From: Rhodocollybia butyracea
Taxonomy: Eukaryota > Basidiomycota > Agaricomycetes > Agaricales > Omphalotaceae
Length of the DNA: 64,000 bases
Direction of reading: 5' to 3'
NCBI GenBank assembly: GCA_015501585.1
Contig: JADNRY010000012.1
Span: 620,001 to 684,000, forward strand
The notes below the pieces were generated by a model. The model worked only from the letters and a program-made list of their open reading frames with translations. It made no database searches and was not told where the DNA came from. Shown here one piece after another: positions 8,781 through 19,205 of this stretch. The position numbers and the translations under genes are program-made. Position 1 is the first letter of the stretch. The number at the start of each line of letters is the position of its first letter.

Positions 8781-10419
8781 ATGCTCACAGGAAGTGGAAT
8801 CAAAGTGTTTACGGGCGAGTGTAGAGAGCGTACACTCTACTACTACTAACACTTTTGCAGGTACTTCTCACCCCCATCTCGCGCAGCTCATCGCTCGCCG
8901 CCTTGGCCTACCTCTCTCTAAAGCCTCAGTGACCAAGTCATCCATCGGCGAAACAAATGTCAGAATCTACGAAAGTGTTCGGGAAGACGATGTATACATT
9001 ATCAACACTGGGTCCAACCAAAGTCCATACAACGGTGAAGCCATTTGGTTGGGAGATACAGAAGTACCCAATTCTTCCGACGACTTGACCACTCTTTCCT
9101 CTGCGCCGTCTTCTCACCCTTCTTCTCCCACGAGCACTTCCTCTGTCCAACCTACTAGCTCCGGCGGTGGGATCAATACTTACCTCATGGAAACTTGTAT
9201 TATGATCCATGCCTGCAAAATTGCCTCAGCTCGTCGTATTACCGCTGTTCTCCCGCTTTTTCCCTATGCAAGGCAGGATAAAAAAGATAAAAGCAGAGCA
9301 CCTATCACCGCCAAGCTCGTTGCGAATATGTTGGTCAAGGCTGGATGTGATCATTTAATTGTAGGTGCAACTGTCTCTTACCGTCCAGAGGCTAATGCGT
9401 TTTGTAGACTATGGATCTACATGCGTCTCAGATTCAAGGCTTTTTCGATGTTCCCGTTGACAAGTAAGTTTACCTTCTTTTACAATGTACTGGCTTTAAC
9501 GCCTTTTACAGTGTGAGTGTCCGTGGCCTGACTTTTTTTTTTTGCTACTCTGACCCCTCCTGCAGCTCTACGCCGAACCCTCTGCAATCCTCTATATTCG
9601 CACGAACTTCGCCGCGGACCTCGCGTCCAACTCTATCGTCATCGTGTCCCCAGACGCGGGTGGTGCCAAACGTGCAACTAGTATCGCAGATCGCTTGGGA
9701 GTAGACTTTGCGCTGTTCCACAAGGAGCGTAGTAGGCCTAATCAGGTACCTATCATATGTTACCTCACTCTCCCTTCTCAAACATGTTTGGCCCCCTAGG
9801 TCTCTCGTATGGTCCTTGTCGGCAACGTCAGAGACAAAATCGCAATCCTCGTAGACGATATGGCTGATACCTGCGGCACGCTCTGCTTAGCTGCAGAGCA
9901 GTTGGCCGAAGCGGGTGTCAGGAGGATTGGGGGAGATGGTATGTTGCATATATCGGTGTACGCTATCTATGCTAATACACATTTCTACCTTTCACAGAAG
10001 GTCATCCGGCAGTCTACGCCCTCGTAACTCATGGTATCCTCTCTGGCCCCGCGCTACAGACTATCGCTTCTTCAAAATCACTATACAAGCTGATCGTCAC
10101 GAATACCTTGCCGCAGGAGGGGAATGTTAGGATGCTGGAAGCGTTGATTAGAGCCGAGACGGAGGAACAGGAACGCGTAAAGAACGAGCTGTCGTCGTCG
10201 TTGTCGTCGTTGTCTGAAGGAGAAGCTAAAGAAGATGCTACGGAACCGAATGGTGTCGCCACTCCCAACGGATCCACGCCCGCTTCCGTTTCTTCTCCTC
10301 CTCGAGAGGTAGTATCCAAACTTGAAGTCATCGATATATCGAATGTGTTGGGTGAGGTGATCAGGAGAAGTCATTATGGGGAGAGCGTCAGTAAATTGTT
10401 TCACGAAGTTCCCTATTAG
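8781..10419 (+). CDS. Ribose-phosphate pyrophosphokinase (PRPP synthetase)
   Basis: It makes PRPP from ribose 5-phosphate and ATP for nucleotide, His and Trp synthesis. Inferred exons: 8781-8814, 8861-9360, 9408-9463, 9512 (one nucleotide), 9566-9745, 9800-9938 and 9998-10419. The first intron (8815-8860) must be GC-AG to give KVFTGTSHPHL, matching the family KIFSGSSH. Motifs: [12 protein letters not shown], the signature [25 protein letters not shown] and the PRPP loop [10 protein letters not shown]. The C-terminus ends [14 protein letters not shown] Ser/Pro-rich insertion after INTGSNQ and an acidic Ser-rich insert before KLEVIDIS recall the non-homologous regions of fungal Prs1/Prs5-type subunits. 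The frame between VPVDN and LYAEP is kept only if the single T at 9512 is an exon. Confidence 0.9.
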
Positions 10420-10610
10420 GGAGCCTCATCTCGATTCATGTCATAGCGGGTTGCTGTAAAATAAAAAAAATGTGTACCAATTATTAACTATATATTATCT
10501 CAAATGCATGCTTGGTTGGAACTTGCTTAAATGAATTTTGAGATGAGTATAGAGTCCAAATACGTGTACCGGTTTATCGACAATAAAAAGGGGGCTGTAT
10601 CACTTGATAG

Positions 10611-10694
10611 TGGACACACTGGGAATTGAACCCAGCACCCCCCGCATTTGCATGATTGCTAAGCGGATGTGATAACCAACTACACCATGTGCCC
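10611..10694 (-). tRNA. tRNA-Ala(AGC) with a short intron
   Basis: On the minus strand the acceptor stem GGGCACA pairs with TGTGTCC, including the G3:U70 pair that defines alanine tRNAs. D-arm GTGT-AGTTGGTTA-TCAC, anticodon loop TTAGC, about 10 nt of intron after the anticodon loop purine, T-arm CTGGG-TTCAATT-CCCAG, discriminator A. Length is 84 nt including the intron. Confidence 0.92.
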
Positions 10695-10789
10695 TTCGTT
10701 AAGAGGTACTGTAAAGAAACATATTCGAAAATGCTTGAAATTGAGCGACACGTCGCTAAAACGCGCGCCTAACTTCACCTACGCCCGTC

Positions 10790-13700
10790 ATGTTATTCGA
10801 AGTCAACGTACGTCCTGAGCAACAATCTCCGCCCAATTCTCAACTAATCTGCTTCAGCGAAAACTATTCTCTCGCTCAGACCGCGTCAAAGGCGTCGACT
10901 TTCACCCCACAGAGCCATGGGTCCTCACTGGCCTCTACAACGGCCAAGTACACATTTACCACACTGACACCGGAGCATTACTCAAGACTTTCGAAGTCTC
11001 CGATGTACCTGTTCGTTGTATCAGATTTATCGCACGAAAGAACTGGTTTGTCGCCGGGAGCGATGATTTTCAGCTGAGGGTGTTCAATTATAACACTCAT
11101 GAAAAAGTTTCCAGCTTTGAAGCTCATCCAGATTATATACGTTGTCTGGCCGTGCATCCAACGATGAGCTTGGTGCTGACTGGAAGTGATGATATGACGA
11201 TCAAAGCTTGGGATTGGGAAAAAGGATGGAAGAATGTCCAGGTCAGTAAAGCTGACTGCTCGCATCGTTATTTTTCCTTATATTTCGGTAGATGTACCAA
11301 GGCCACACACACTACATCATGAACATTGCCTTCAACCCAAAAGATACCAACACCTTTGCTTCCTCCTGCCTTGACCGTACTGTCAAAATTTGGTCCCTCT
11401 CCTCTATCTCATCACCAAACTCTTCCCCCCAAGCGAACTTTACCCTCGAAGCGCACGACAAAGGCGTCAACTATGTCGAATTCTATCCTGGCAATGACAA
11501 GCCCTACCTCGTCACATGTGGAGACGACAGGACGGTCAAAGTCTGGGATTACCTCTCGAAAAGTTGTGTACAAACGATGGAAGGACACACCAATAACCTT
11601 TCCTTTGCTGTCTTCCATCCTAGTCTCCCAATAATTATCAGCGGGTCAGAGGACGGGACGGTAAAAATCTGGAATGCCAACACGTATAGGGTCGAAAATA
11701 CACTCAACTACGCATTAGAACGCGCATGGTGTGTCGCGTTACACCGGACAGCTAATGAAGTCGCTGTTGGATTCGACGAGGGTATCGTCGTACTCAAGCT
11801 CGGAAAAGACGAGCCCACATTCTCCGTTGACTCGTCAGGCAAACTGATCTTCACCAAATCCTCCTCTGTCCTCTCTGCCAACCTTTCAGGCCTCGATCCG
11901 ACTTCGTTTGGTGACGGCCAACGAGTGGCGCTGTCTTCCAAAGAAATTGGCTCCTCGGAATTGTTCCCGACTGCTATCATCCACTCACCAAACGGACGTT
12001 GGGCAACTGTTGTTGGAGATGGAGAGTGGATCACCTATACTGCCCTCGCTTGGCGTAATAAATCCTTTGGTAACGGCTTTTCTTTTGCATGGGGACCAGA
12101 TTCGAACACATATGCTGTGCTCGAGTCAAAGGTTCAATTAAAGCTTTACAAGAACTTCAAAGAAAAGCCAGGAGTGAGTATCTGTTCAGTTTTGTTTTTG
12201 TACGACTCACCTAACTTGTTTGTTAGGCGATCAAGGGCGCTGGCAGCTGGGGTTTGGATGGCCTTTACGGCGGTCCTGTTCTCGGTGCACGCGGTAATGG
12301 GTTTGTGATATTCTGGGACTGGGAAACGGGTGATATTGTGCGGAGGGTGGATGTTGATGCGAAAAATGTAAGTATCCATGAACTCGGAGATTTTCACGCA
12401 CTGACACTGACATTACTTATAGATCTTTTGGTCAACAACCAATAGCCTCGTTGCCATCGTCGCTGAAGACTCTTTTTACATCCTTCGCTTTGATCGCGAG
12501 GCATACGAAAGCAAACTGGAAGAAGGCGAGGTGGAGAATACCGATGAGGGAGTTGAAGAGGCATTCGAGGTAGTTGCTGATGTGCAAGAGAGGTCAGTAT
12601 TGTACGCCACCTGATTTTCTTGTACTGACTCCCTAAATTCAGCATCAAAACCGCGAAATGGATCGGCGATTGCCTCATCTACACCACCTCAAACAATAGG
12701 CTAATGTACTTTGTCGGGAACGAGAGTTATAGCATTAGTCCACTGGACACGTAAGTTGCCCATGCTCACCTGTGATTATATGATTCCAATACTGACAACC
12801 CCACAGCCCCCTCTATCTTCTCTCGTATCTTCCAGCACACAACCGCATCTATCTCGCCGACAAGGATTTGAATGTCTACTCGTACCACCTCTCTCTCGCC
12901 GTAGTCGAATATCAGATCGCGGTTATCAAGGGAGATATGGAGGAGGCTGCTGGAATTTTCAAGTACGAACTTTCATTTCAACAAGTATTTCCATTGTATT
13001 GACAAAGTTACAGGGAGGGCATTGAGAAGGCCTTGATTACCCGAGATGGCAGGGGACGACTAGCTCGGTTCTTAGAGGGCCGTGATCTCAAAGAACTCGC
13101 ACTTCAAATCGCCACCGATCCGGACCACAGGTTTGACCTCGCACTACAGTTGGATGATCTCGACGTCGCGCTGGAAATTGTCAGGGCCGAGTCCGCTGTC
13201 GCGCCTTCTACCCCTCCCGAAGAAGGTGTGACTATGACACAAGCCATAAAGTCGTCGACAGAACCCGAAATCAATCCCGAATCAATAACAAAATGGAAAT
13301 CGCTCGGTGACCGTGCACTCGCAGCATGGAGGTTCGACCTGGCTAGAGAGTGCTTTGAGAATGCAGGTGATTTAGGAGCGTTAATGTTGTTACTAATGAG
13401 TATGGGTAGTCAGGGAGAGGGTGAGCTGGCCCAATCTTTCCCCGCTTTCTGCTATGACTGACGGAACCACAGATGAATTATTGAAGCTTGCGGACCGGGC
13501 AGAGCGGGAAGGTCAAAATAACTTGGCGTGGGCAATATGGTGGGCGACTGGTGAAAAGGAGCGGTGTGTCGAGCTTCTGATAAAGACTGGGCGAGTAAGT
13601 GAAGCAGCGGTGTTTGCTAGGACCTACTGTCCTGCGTAAGTCCCCCTTTTATCTCCCCGCCTTTCTTGACACTAACTAAGCTCTTAGCCTCGTACCAAAA

Positions 13701-13877
13701 ACCGTAGTCGCATGGCAAGAGGAGCTCAAAGGTCGGCCCAAGATCGCAGAGACAATTGCAAATCCTGAAGTGAACCCTGAATTATTCGAGGAGGGATGGG
13801 CAGCAGTGCTTGAGAAAGAGCGGGAGGAAACATCAACTCTTTCTGAGTCCCCAGTGTTGGTTGATGTTACTGTGTAG
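10790..13877 (+). CDS. SEC27: Coatomer subunit beta' (COPI)
   Basis: This WD40 beta-propeller subunit of the COPI coat acts in retrograde Golgi-to-ER transport. Ten exons: 10790-10807, 10858-11241, 11292-12173, 12227-12367, 12423-12592, 12643-12750, 12807-12962, 13014-13420, 13473-13635 and 13688-13877. The start MLFEVN|RKLFSRSDRVKGVDFHP matches the family N-terminus. WD repeats are visible with TGSDDMTIKAWDW, SCLDRTVKIW, CGDDRTVKVWDY and SGSEDGTVKIW. After a second propeller region comes the alpha-solenoid (LALQLDDLDVALEIV, DLARECFENAGDLGAL). It ends LEKERE..SPVLVDVTV. All introns are GT-AG, 46-56 nt. No lesion was found. Confidence 0.95.
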
Positions 13878-15078
13878 AAGGGATTCATTTTTATTGTACA
13901 TAGGTGTGTAGAGTACATACATATTACTTATTCGGCCAGCTACTGTCTCAACGCGGTCAATATCCTTCAGCTCCTCGGGCGTGGGTCGACACTTGAGTTT
14001 CGTGCAGCAGAAAGTTGGAACGTTTGTCTCGTCGTGGCGCGTTGTCTCAACTCCTGTAGTGCTTACTCTGCGACGGATAAGAAGTTGGTACCCAGTGCTG
14101 AGAGTTGATTTACAAACGGCCAGTTTCTGGCAATGTTATAACTTGCATTTGGGATTCTGCATCGAGCCAATCCAGAAATTCAATAATTCTTCATCCACTC
14201 TTCCTTTATCGCCCCGGCACTTAGGGCAACGATCTACAGCAGCTCCCACTGGGCAGACTGCGAGCTCGTCGTTTGCTCGGTGTCTGGGCCCCACGTCACG
14301 TCAGCTTATGCTGCCGGATCCGGTGTTCAGTACTTGGACCATACCGTGTATGTAATAAACAAACTTCCTTCCTTCCTTACGTGTCAATCTGCAGGTGATC
14401 ATGCGAGGCGTTGAGAATGGGATCATAAAGAGACGGAAAGTAGTGACGAAGAGCGGGCTGGGGGCCTAAAGAGCTTACTTCTACTTAGGCGTACGTTGCA
14501 GGAACTCATAGAAGAACGACAGTCAGGCCATTCTACGTGTAGAAATCTGAAACCCGAAAAATCCAGCACGAATCGGAGTGAGAACGACAATAAGATTAGA
14601 TGCTTTATCCGCATCATAAGCGATTGCAAGAGTCTCCTCGAGCGTTTGAGGTTGAGGCTTATGTCACCACCCAGACACCTTTCCTTCGGACCAAAAGTCG
14701 CTGCAGTAAAAATAGTTGTTTCACGAGAGATCCAGGAGTGTTCACTCGAGTACATGTCCGCGGAGTAAGCAATTCCGGACAGCCCTGCCTCACCCAAGTA
14801 ACTTCAGCCTGCTTGACGACATAGTTCCGCGTCGTCTTCCATTTGCCGAGAAAGTCATCGCATCAAGCGCAAACGTGCGAAGCAACTAGAGGTCTTGTCC
14901 AAACGCCGCAAATCTTGTAGTACCAGTGTATGTAGTTTCAACATTAGCTGTGTTTGTGATGATCCGGCAAGTAAAGAAGCGCGCCTACTCAGACGATTTG
15001 GCTTTGTTTGTCCCCTAGACTTTCGACCAACACCGCAGTCATTCCCCTAGTACTAGTACCGCCAGTTATTCTTTAAAA
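13878..15078. other. Intergenic stretch with minus-strand Cys-rich coding-like fragments
   Basis: No complete gene could be built. On the minus strand near 14160-14280 an open frame reads CPVGAAVDRCPKCRGDKGRV, and near 13930-14015 another reads CCTKLKCRPTPEELKDIDRV. Both look like zinc-ribbon or Cys-rich coding sequence, but stops lie between them and no clean splice path links them. This may be a decayed gene. The rest, 14480-15078, shows nothing convincing apart from the 5' region of the next gene. Confidence 0.3.
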
Positions 15079-15818
15079 ATGGGTGAAGTAGTAAACGTGG
15101 TCGTCGCATTCGCAGTTATTGTCTTCATATTTCGCTGGGCTACTTCTTCTTCTCCCGCCAACAACAATAATCCTTCCCCCGCCGACACACTTGGCTTCCG
15201 CCCAAAGAATGTTACTCAGGACATGGTGGATACAATCGGAAATATGTTTCCTGATATACCTAGGTGTGTAGCGTAGCTCGGCTTTCCCAAAAATCTCAGC
15301 TCATTTGTTCGCAGAGACAATATCCGATATGAATTACTTCGTACAGGTAGTGTTGAAAGGACCACCAACAAGATTCTCGAGAAAGGCTTTCTCGATGCTG
15401 TTGCGTACTTGCATTTTTCTCAACTTATTCACAATTAATTTCCGTATTTGCTGTAGCCACCGCCGTCCTACTTTACTCTTTATCCTCGCGCTGTTCTAAA
15501 TCCTACAGCTGGCGCTCCAGGCCCTGCAAATAACGCAACTTCTTCATCAGTAAAGCCCGAAACCCTTATATCACGATTCAATCTTCAGTCAAGGATAAAA
15601 GGAGATGCGCCAACCGTGATACCTGAAGAAGAAGTTGGTGGTAAAGCCAGATGGGAGGACACACCGGAGAAGAGGGAAGAAAGCCTACGAGAGAGGAAGG
15701 CAAAGATGATCTTGGCTGCGAGACAGTGAGTTTGTCTTCCAAATGATAATACTAGCAAATAATTAACTTGTATGCTAGACGGATGCTCGCTGCACAGAAA
15801 GAAAAGGAAGCCGCTTAG
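15079..15818 (+). CDS. CUE-domain ER membrane protein, Cue1-like
   Basis: Likely recruits and activates the ubiquitin-conjugating enzyme Ubc7 at the ER in protein degradation (known for yeast Cue1; inferred here). Four exons: 15079-15263, 15315-15399, 15457-15725 and 15779-15818. An N-terminal hydrophobic helix (VVVAFAVIVFIFRWA) is followed by a CUE domain, VTQDMVDTIGNMFPDIPRDN through TTNKILEKGFLDAPPPSYF. Then comes a low-complexity linker and a C-terminal helix, ARWEDTPEKREESLRERKAK, ending MLAAQKEKEAA. That helix resembles the Ubc7-binding or U7BR-type tail. It converges with the amidotransferase-like copy 1, 91 bp away. Its last exon region was included in a downstream tandem duplication. 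Confidence 0.85.
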
Positions 15819-15909
15819 TAGTGCATTTTCTGTAACGTCTTTTGTACTATTTTCATCCCCCACTCAACTGGTTTTTCTCTATCGTATCTGTTATAACAAT
15901 CGTCTGATA

Positions 15910-16873
15910 CTACACTCCAAGTATTTTCCAGAAATTTCTCCCAATGACCTCCCCATCCTTATCGTTTGGTAAAGCTTCATTTCGTCTATCAACGTCCTGC
16001 TTCAAATTATCGGTAATCATCCCTTGTTTGGATCGTTTGGCTGCCATTATAGAGACTATTGAACGCGTGAACTCCGCATGGCCTTGGAAGGTCATAATGT
16101 GGATATCAGTCAGTGGAAAAGAGGATGATTCTGAAGATGGTGAGGGAGGAGAGGAAACTCTGGACTCGGGCGTAGGTGTAAAATGATATTTAGCTCCAAT
16201 TGTCGATACCATCCCTTGATTGACACAGATATCTGTCGATGCTAGGAGATGGAATCCCTGGGGTAGAAAAGGACAGTGATCTTGGTGCATCTCTTGAATG
16301 ATCTAACAACACATGATAGATATACGATGGATGTTTTGTCCAAGATTTTAGCTTATCAGTTCATTTTCTGTTCCAAAGATGTTCTTGCCCACATTGGTTA
16401 ACTGAATTTTCGTCGGCCCAATCTCCCATTTGCCGTCGTTCCTGACACAAGTACCGCCGAGGGCAAGGGAAATGACCTGATGTCCGAAACAAATAGCGAA
16501 TATCTTGACTTTTGGATGGTTCTTCGCCAAATGTGCAGTGAATTCTATCAACTTGTGAATCCAATCCACATCGGCATCAGCAGCTCCAGCTAGATTTCGC
16601 GTGAGTCGATAGACTTGATTCTCAAATCTTGTACTCACCACTTTCCGTGTAAATTGCATCATATTCTTCAATCTTATCCTCTGCTGGATACTCCATCTTA
16701 TGCATAACATCATAAGAATCCATCGTGAAATCCCAGCCAGATTCTTTTGGAAGTGACCTTTGCATTAGTCCTTGGAATATCTCGGGATATGTACCATGCT
16801 GAGCGACGACTTCTGGTATCGGCGTATCACATACAATTAGGGCGAGTGACTTTAGTTTGGCGTTGGAGGTCAT
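15910..16873 (-). pseudogene. Class I glutamine amidotransferase-like, copy 1 (probably defective)
   Basis: A GATase1-fold protein related to fungal YLR126C-type putative amidotransferases. Exons by comparison with copies 2 and 3: 16639-16873, 16357-16589 and 15910-16302. The nucleophile elbow KIFAICFGHQVISLALGGT keeps its Cys. The intron 16303-16356 begins AT (CTG|ATAAGC) where copy 2 has GTAAGC, so the donor is lost and translation would run into a stop after ENELIS. The oxyanion stretch DAFIYTGSG of copy 2 reads DAIYTESG here, one residue shorter. The conserved QGHPEF near the His/Glu pair is QGHAEF. These changes suggest loss of function, or a non-catalytic or differently spliced product. 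Confidence 0.75.
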
Positions 16874-17164
16874 ATCGAAAGGGATCTTTACAAGATGAAT
16901 GTCGTTGAAAGCCCCCGTGTCAACACCCCCTCAATCAGATTTGATTGCGATGCTGAACTCTTTGGGACTTTGGACGAAAAGTTGGGTCTTACTAAAGTGT
17001 AGTAGTGCATAAGGCCTCAAGTATGCAACTACGGGATTTCCAATTGACACCGTTCATATCCTGAGCTGTCGCGTCTGCGCACTGCCCAACATCAAGCGAC
17101 AGAAGTTGCGTACTCACACTCAATACCTCAGCTTAGCCACAACTACTTGATTTCCACGTTTGCC

Positions 17165-17389
17165 ATAGCCACCGCCGTCCAACTCTTTTAGCAGTAGTGC
17201 ATTTCGCCATAACTCTGAGCGAATACTAAAGTTGGCGAGAAAGCCAGCCAGTCACGCAAAAGAAGGAGTAGATATGATTTTGGCTGAGAGACAGTGAGTT
17301 AGTCTTCTAGATGATGATCAGACTAGCAGATAATTAACCCACATGCTAGACGGATGCTCGCTGCACAGAAAGAAAAGGAAACTGCTTAG
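17165..17389 (+). pseudogene. Duplicated 3' fragment of the CUE-domain gene
   Basis: It begins near AGCCACCGCCGTCC, matching the start of CUE exon 3. It then skips most of that exon and resumes at GAAGGAGTAGATATGATTTTGGC, the ILAAR region, continuing through the last intron and the terminal exon (ATGCTCGCTGCACAG.., TAG at 17387-17389). It lacks a start, the TM helix and the CUE domain, so it is a dead by-product of the tandem duplication. Confidence 0.8.
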
Positions 17390-17450
17390 TAGTGCATTTT
17401 CTGTAAACTACTTTCATTCCCCGCTCAACTGGTATAACAATCCTCTGCTA

Positions 17451-18434
17451 TTACACTCCAAGCACTTTCCAGAAAATTCTCCCAATGACCTCCCCATCGC
17501 CTGCAGCCTTGTCATTCGGTAGAGCTTCGTTTCGTCTATCGACGTCCTGCTTCAAATTATCGGTAATTATCCCTTGTTTGGACCGTTTAGCTGCCATTAT
17601 GGAGACTATTGAACGCGTGAACTCCGGATGGCCTTGAACCGTTATGATGTGAATGTCAGTTAGTGGAAAAGAGGAAGATGATTTCGAAGATGGTGAAGGA
17701 GAGGAGGAAACTCTAGACTCGGGCGTAGGTGTAAAATGATATTTAGCTCCAGTTGTCGATACCATCCCTTGATTGACAGAGATATCCGTCGACGCCAGGA
17801 GATGAAATCCCTGGGGTACGAAAGGACAGTGATCTTGGTGCATTTCTTGAATGATCTAACAAAACATGTTAGATATACGATGGACGTTTTGTCCAAGATT
17901 GTAGCTTACCAGTTCATTTTCTGTTTCAAAAGATGTTCTTTCCTAAATCGGTTAACCGAATTTTCGTTGGCCCAACCTCCCATTTGCCGTCGTTCTTGAC
18001 ACAAGTACCGCCGAGGGCAAGGGAAATGATCTGATGTCCGAAACAAATACCAAATATCTTGACTTTTGGATGATTCTTCGCTAAATGTGCAGTGAATTCT
18101 ATCAACTTGTGAATCCATTCCACATCAGCATGGGCAGATGCAGCTAAGTAGATTTAGCGTCAATCGATAGGCTCGATTCTCAGATCTCTTACTCACCACT
18201 TCCCGTGTAGATGAAAGCATCGTATCCTTCAATCTTATCCTCCGCTGGGTACTCCATCTTGTGCACAACATCATAAGAATCCATCGTGAAATCCCAACCA
18301 GATTCTTTTGGAAGTGACCTTTGCATTAGTCCTTGGAATATCTCGGGATATGCACCATACTGAGCGACGACTTCTGGCATCGGGGTATCGCAAGCAATTA
18401 GGGCGAGTGACTTTAGTTTGGCGTTGGAGGCCAT
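17451..18434 (-). pseudogene. Class I glutamine amidotransferase-like, copy 2 (frameshifted)
   Basis: Exons 18197-18434, 17910-18143 and 17451-17855. The start taken is MASNAKLKSLAL; an in-frame ATG at 18485 would add MDLAPKQASKRSFFTTT. It keeps the oxyanion stretch FIYTGSG, the nucleophile KIFGICFGHQIISLALGGT and QGHPEF, so the catalytic layout is complete. Relative to copy 1, one base is extra near 17928-17931 (AAAA on the plus strand). This turns the frame at GKNIF into a stop just before the second intron, whose GTAAGC donor is intact. It is either a recent pseudogene or a base-call error; without that base the gene would be whole. About 90 percent similar to copy 1 by eye. Confidence 0.75.
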
Positions 18435-19205
18435 GGTGGTGGTAAAGAACGAGCGCTTGCTTGCCTGTTTCGGCGCCAAGTCCATCTTTTAAATTACGTT
18501 ACCGCGCGTTTATCATCGCATTGCGGCGAACCAGCAGTCTTCAAGGTACAAAAACTCAAAAACAGGTGTTTCAGATGCTAAGCCAACACTTGAGTGCTTG
18601 AGATGCATTTACTATGAAGTGCTCGCACCATTCTCGATATGTAAAGTGCGATGACGCCGTCCCAAAACTGGGTCGTCTCTACATAGTCTCTTATAAACAG
18701 ACATATATACGATCTTACGATGTGTATAGAGTCTCTACAGTGCACTATCAACGACAGAGTTTCCTCCAACAAGACTAGTAAGAAAGACATCCAGGCTGAG
18801 CCACACTCAATCGTCACACACGCTACGAAGATGCTATTCTTTCTTTTCCCAGTCGGAGGTCTTGATCACCCAGTAACCGTCAATGAGCCAACAGAACTTG
18901 TGCAGAGCCGTACCTGTGGCGTGAGAACCTGACAGCCCATCTGAAGTAACGGAGACATTGAAGAGCCCTGCCCCGCAGGAACCAGCTCCAGAGTAGGAGC
19001 GATTGGTGCACGAGGACCGATGGAGATGAGTTTCGGCCATCTGGATGATAACGTTGAAGCAGCCGAGGTCATTGGATACATGAAGAATATCCCGCCAGAG
19101 ATAGTAAGCAAGACAAGGAATAAAGGCATTGCATGGAATATAGCGCATAACAGCGTATTCTGTGTATTATTTATTTCCGATCATCATTGAAACGATACAA
19201 AGATG
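18435..19205. other. Intergenic stretch with one small minus-strand ORF
   Basis: Only one candidate is worth noting, the ORF at 18834-19148 described separately. The stretch 18435-18833 holds the divergent 5' flank of amidotransferase-like copy 2. It also has an AT-rich ACATATATACG at about 18702 that could be a TATA element for either strand. Confidence 0.35.
18834..19148 (-). CDS. Small ORF of unknown function
   Basis: A 104-residue open frame, possibly the last exon of a small secreted protein. The C-terminal half (CTNRSYSGAGSCGAGLFNVS, then GTALHKFCWLIDGYWVIKTS) has regularly placed Gly and Cys and reads like coding sequence. A hydrophobic stretch MPLFLVLLTISGGIFF lies upstream in another frame, so a short intron or a frameshift may connect them. 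I do not recognise the family. Confidence 0.3.
   Translation of the reverse strand: MRYIPCNAFIPCLAYYLWRDILHVSNDLGCFNVIIQMAETHLHRSSCTNRSYSGAGSCGAGLFNVSVTSDGLSGSHATGTALHKFCWLIDGYWVIKTSDWEKKE

Larger units (their letters stand above)
15450..18434. repeat. Tandem segmental duplication (about 1.4 kb units)
   Basis: Unit 1, about 15450-16873, holds the 3' end of the CUE gene plus amidotransferase-like copy 1. Unit 2, about 17160-18434, repeats the CUE 3' end (GTAGACGG..GCTTAG tail and 3' UTR) plus copy 2 in the same order and orientation. The stretch 16874-17159 between them is not obviously repeated and shows no gene. Identity is high across exons and intron positions. Confidence 0.85.
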
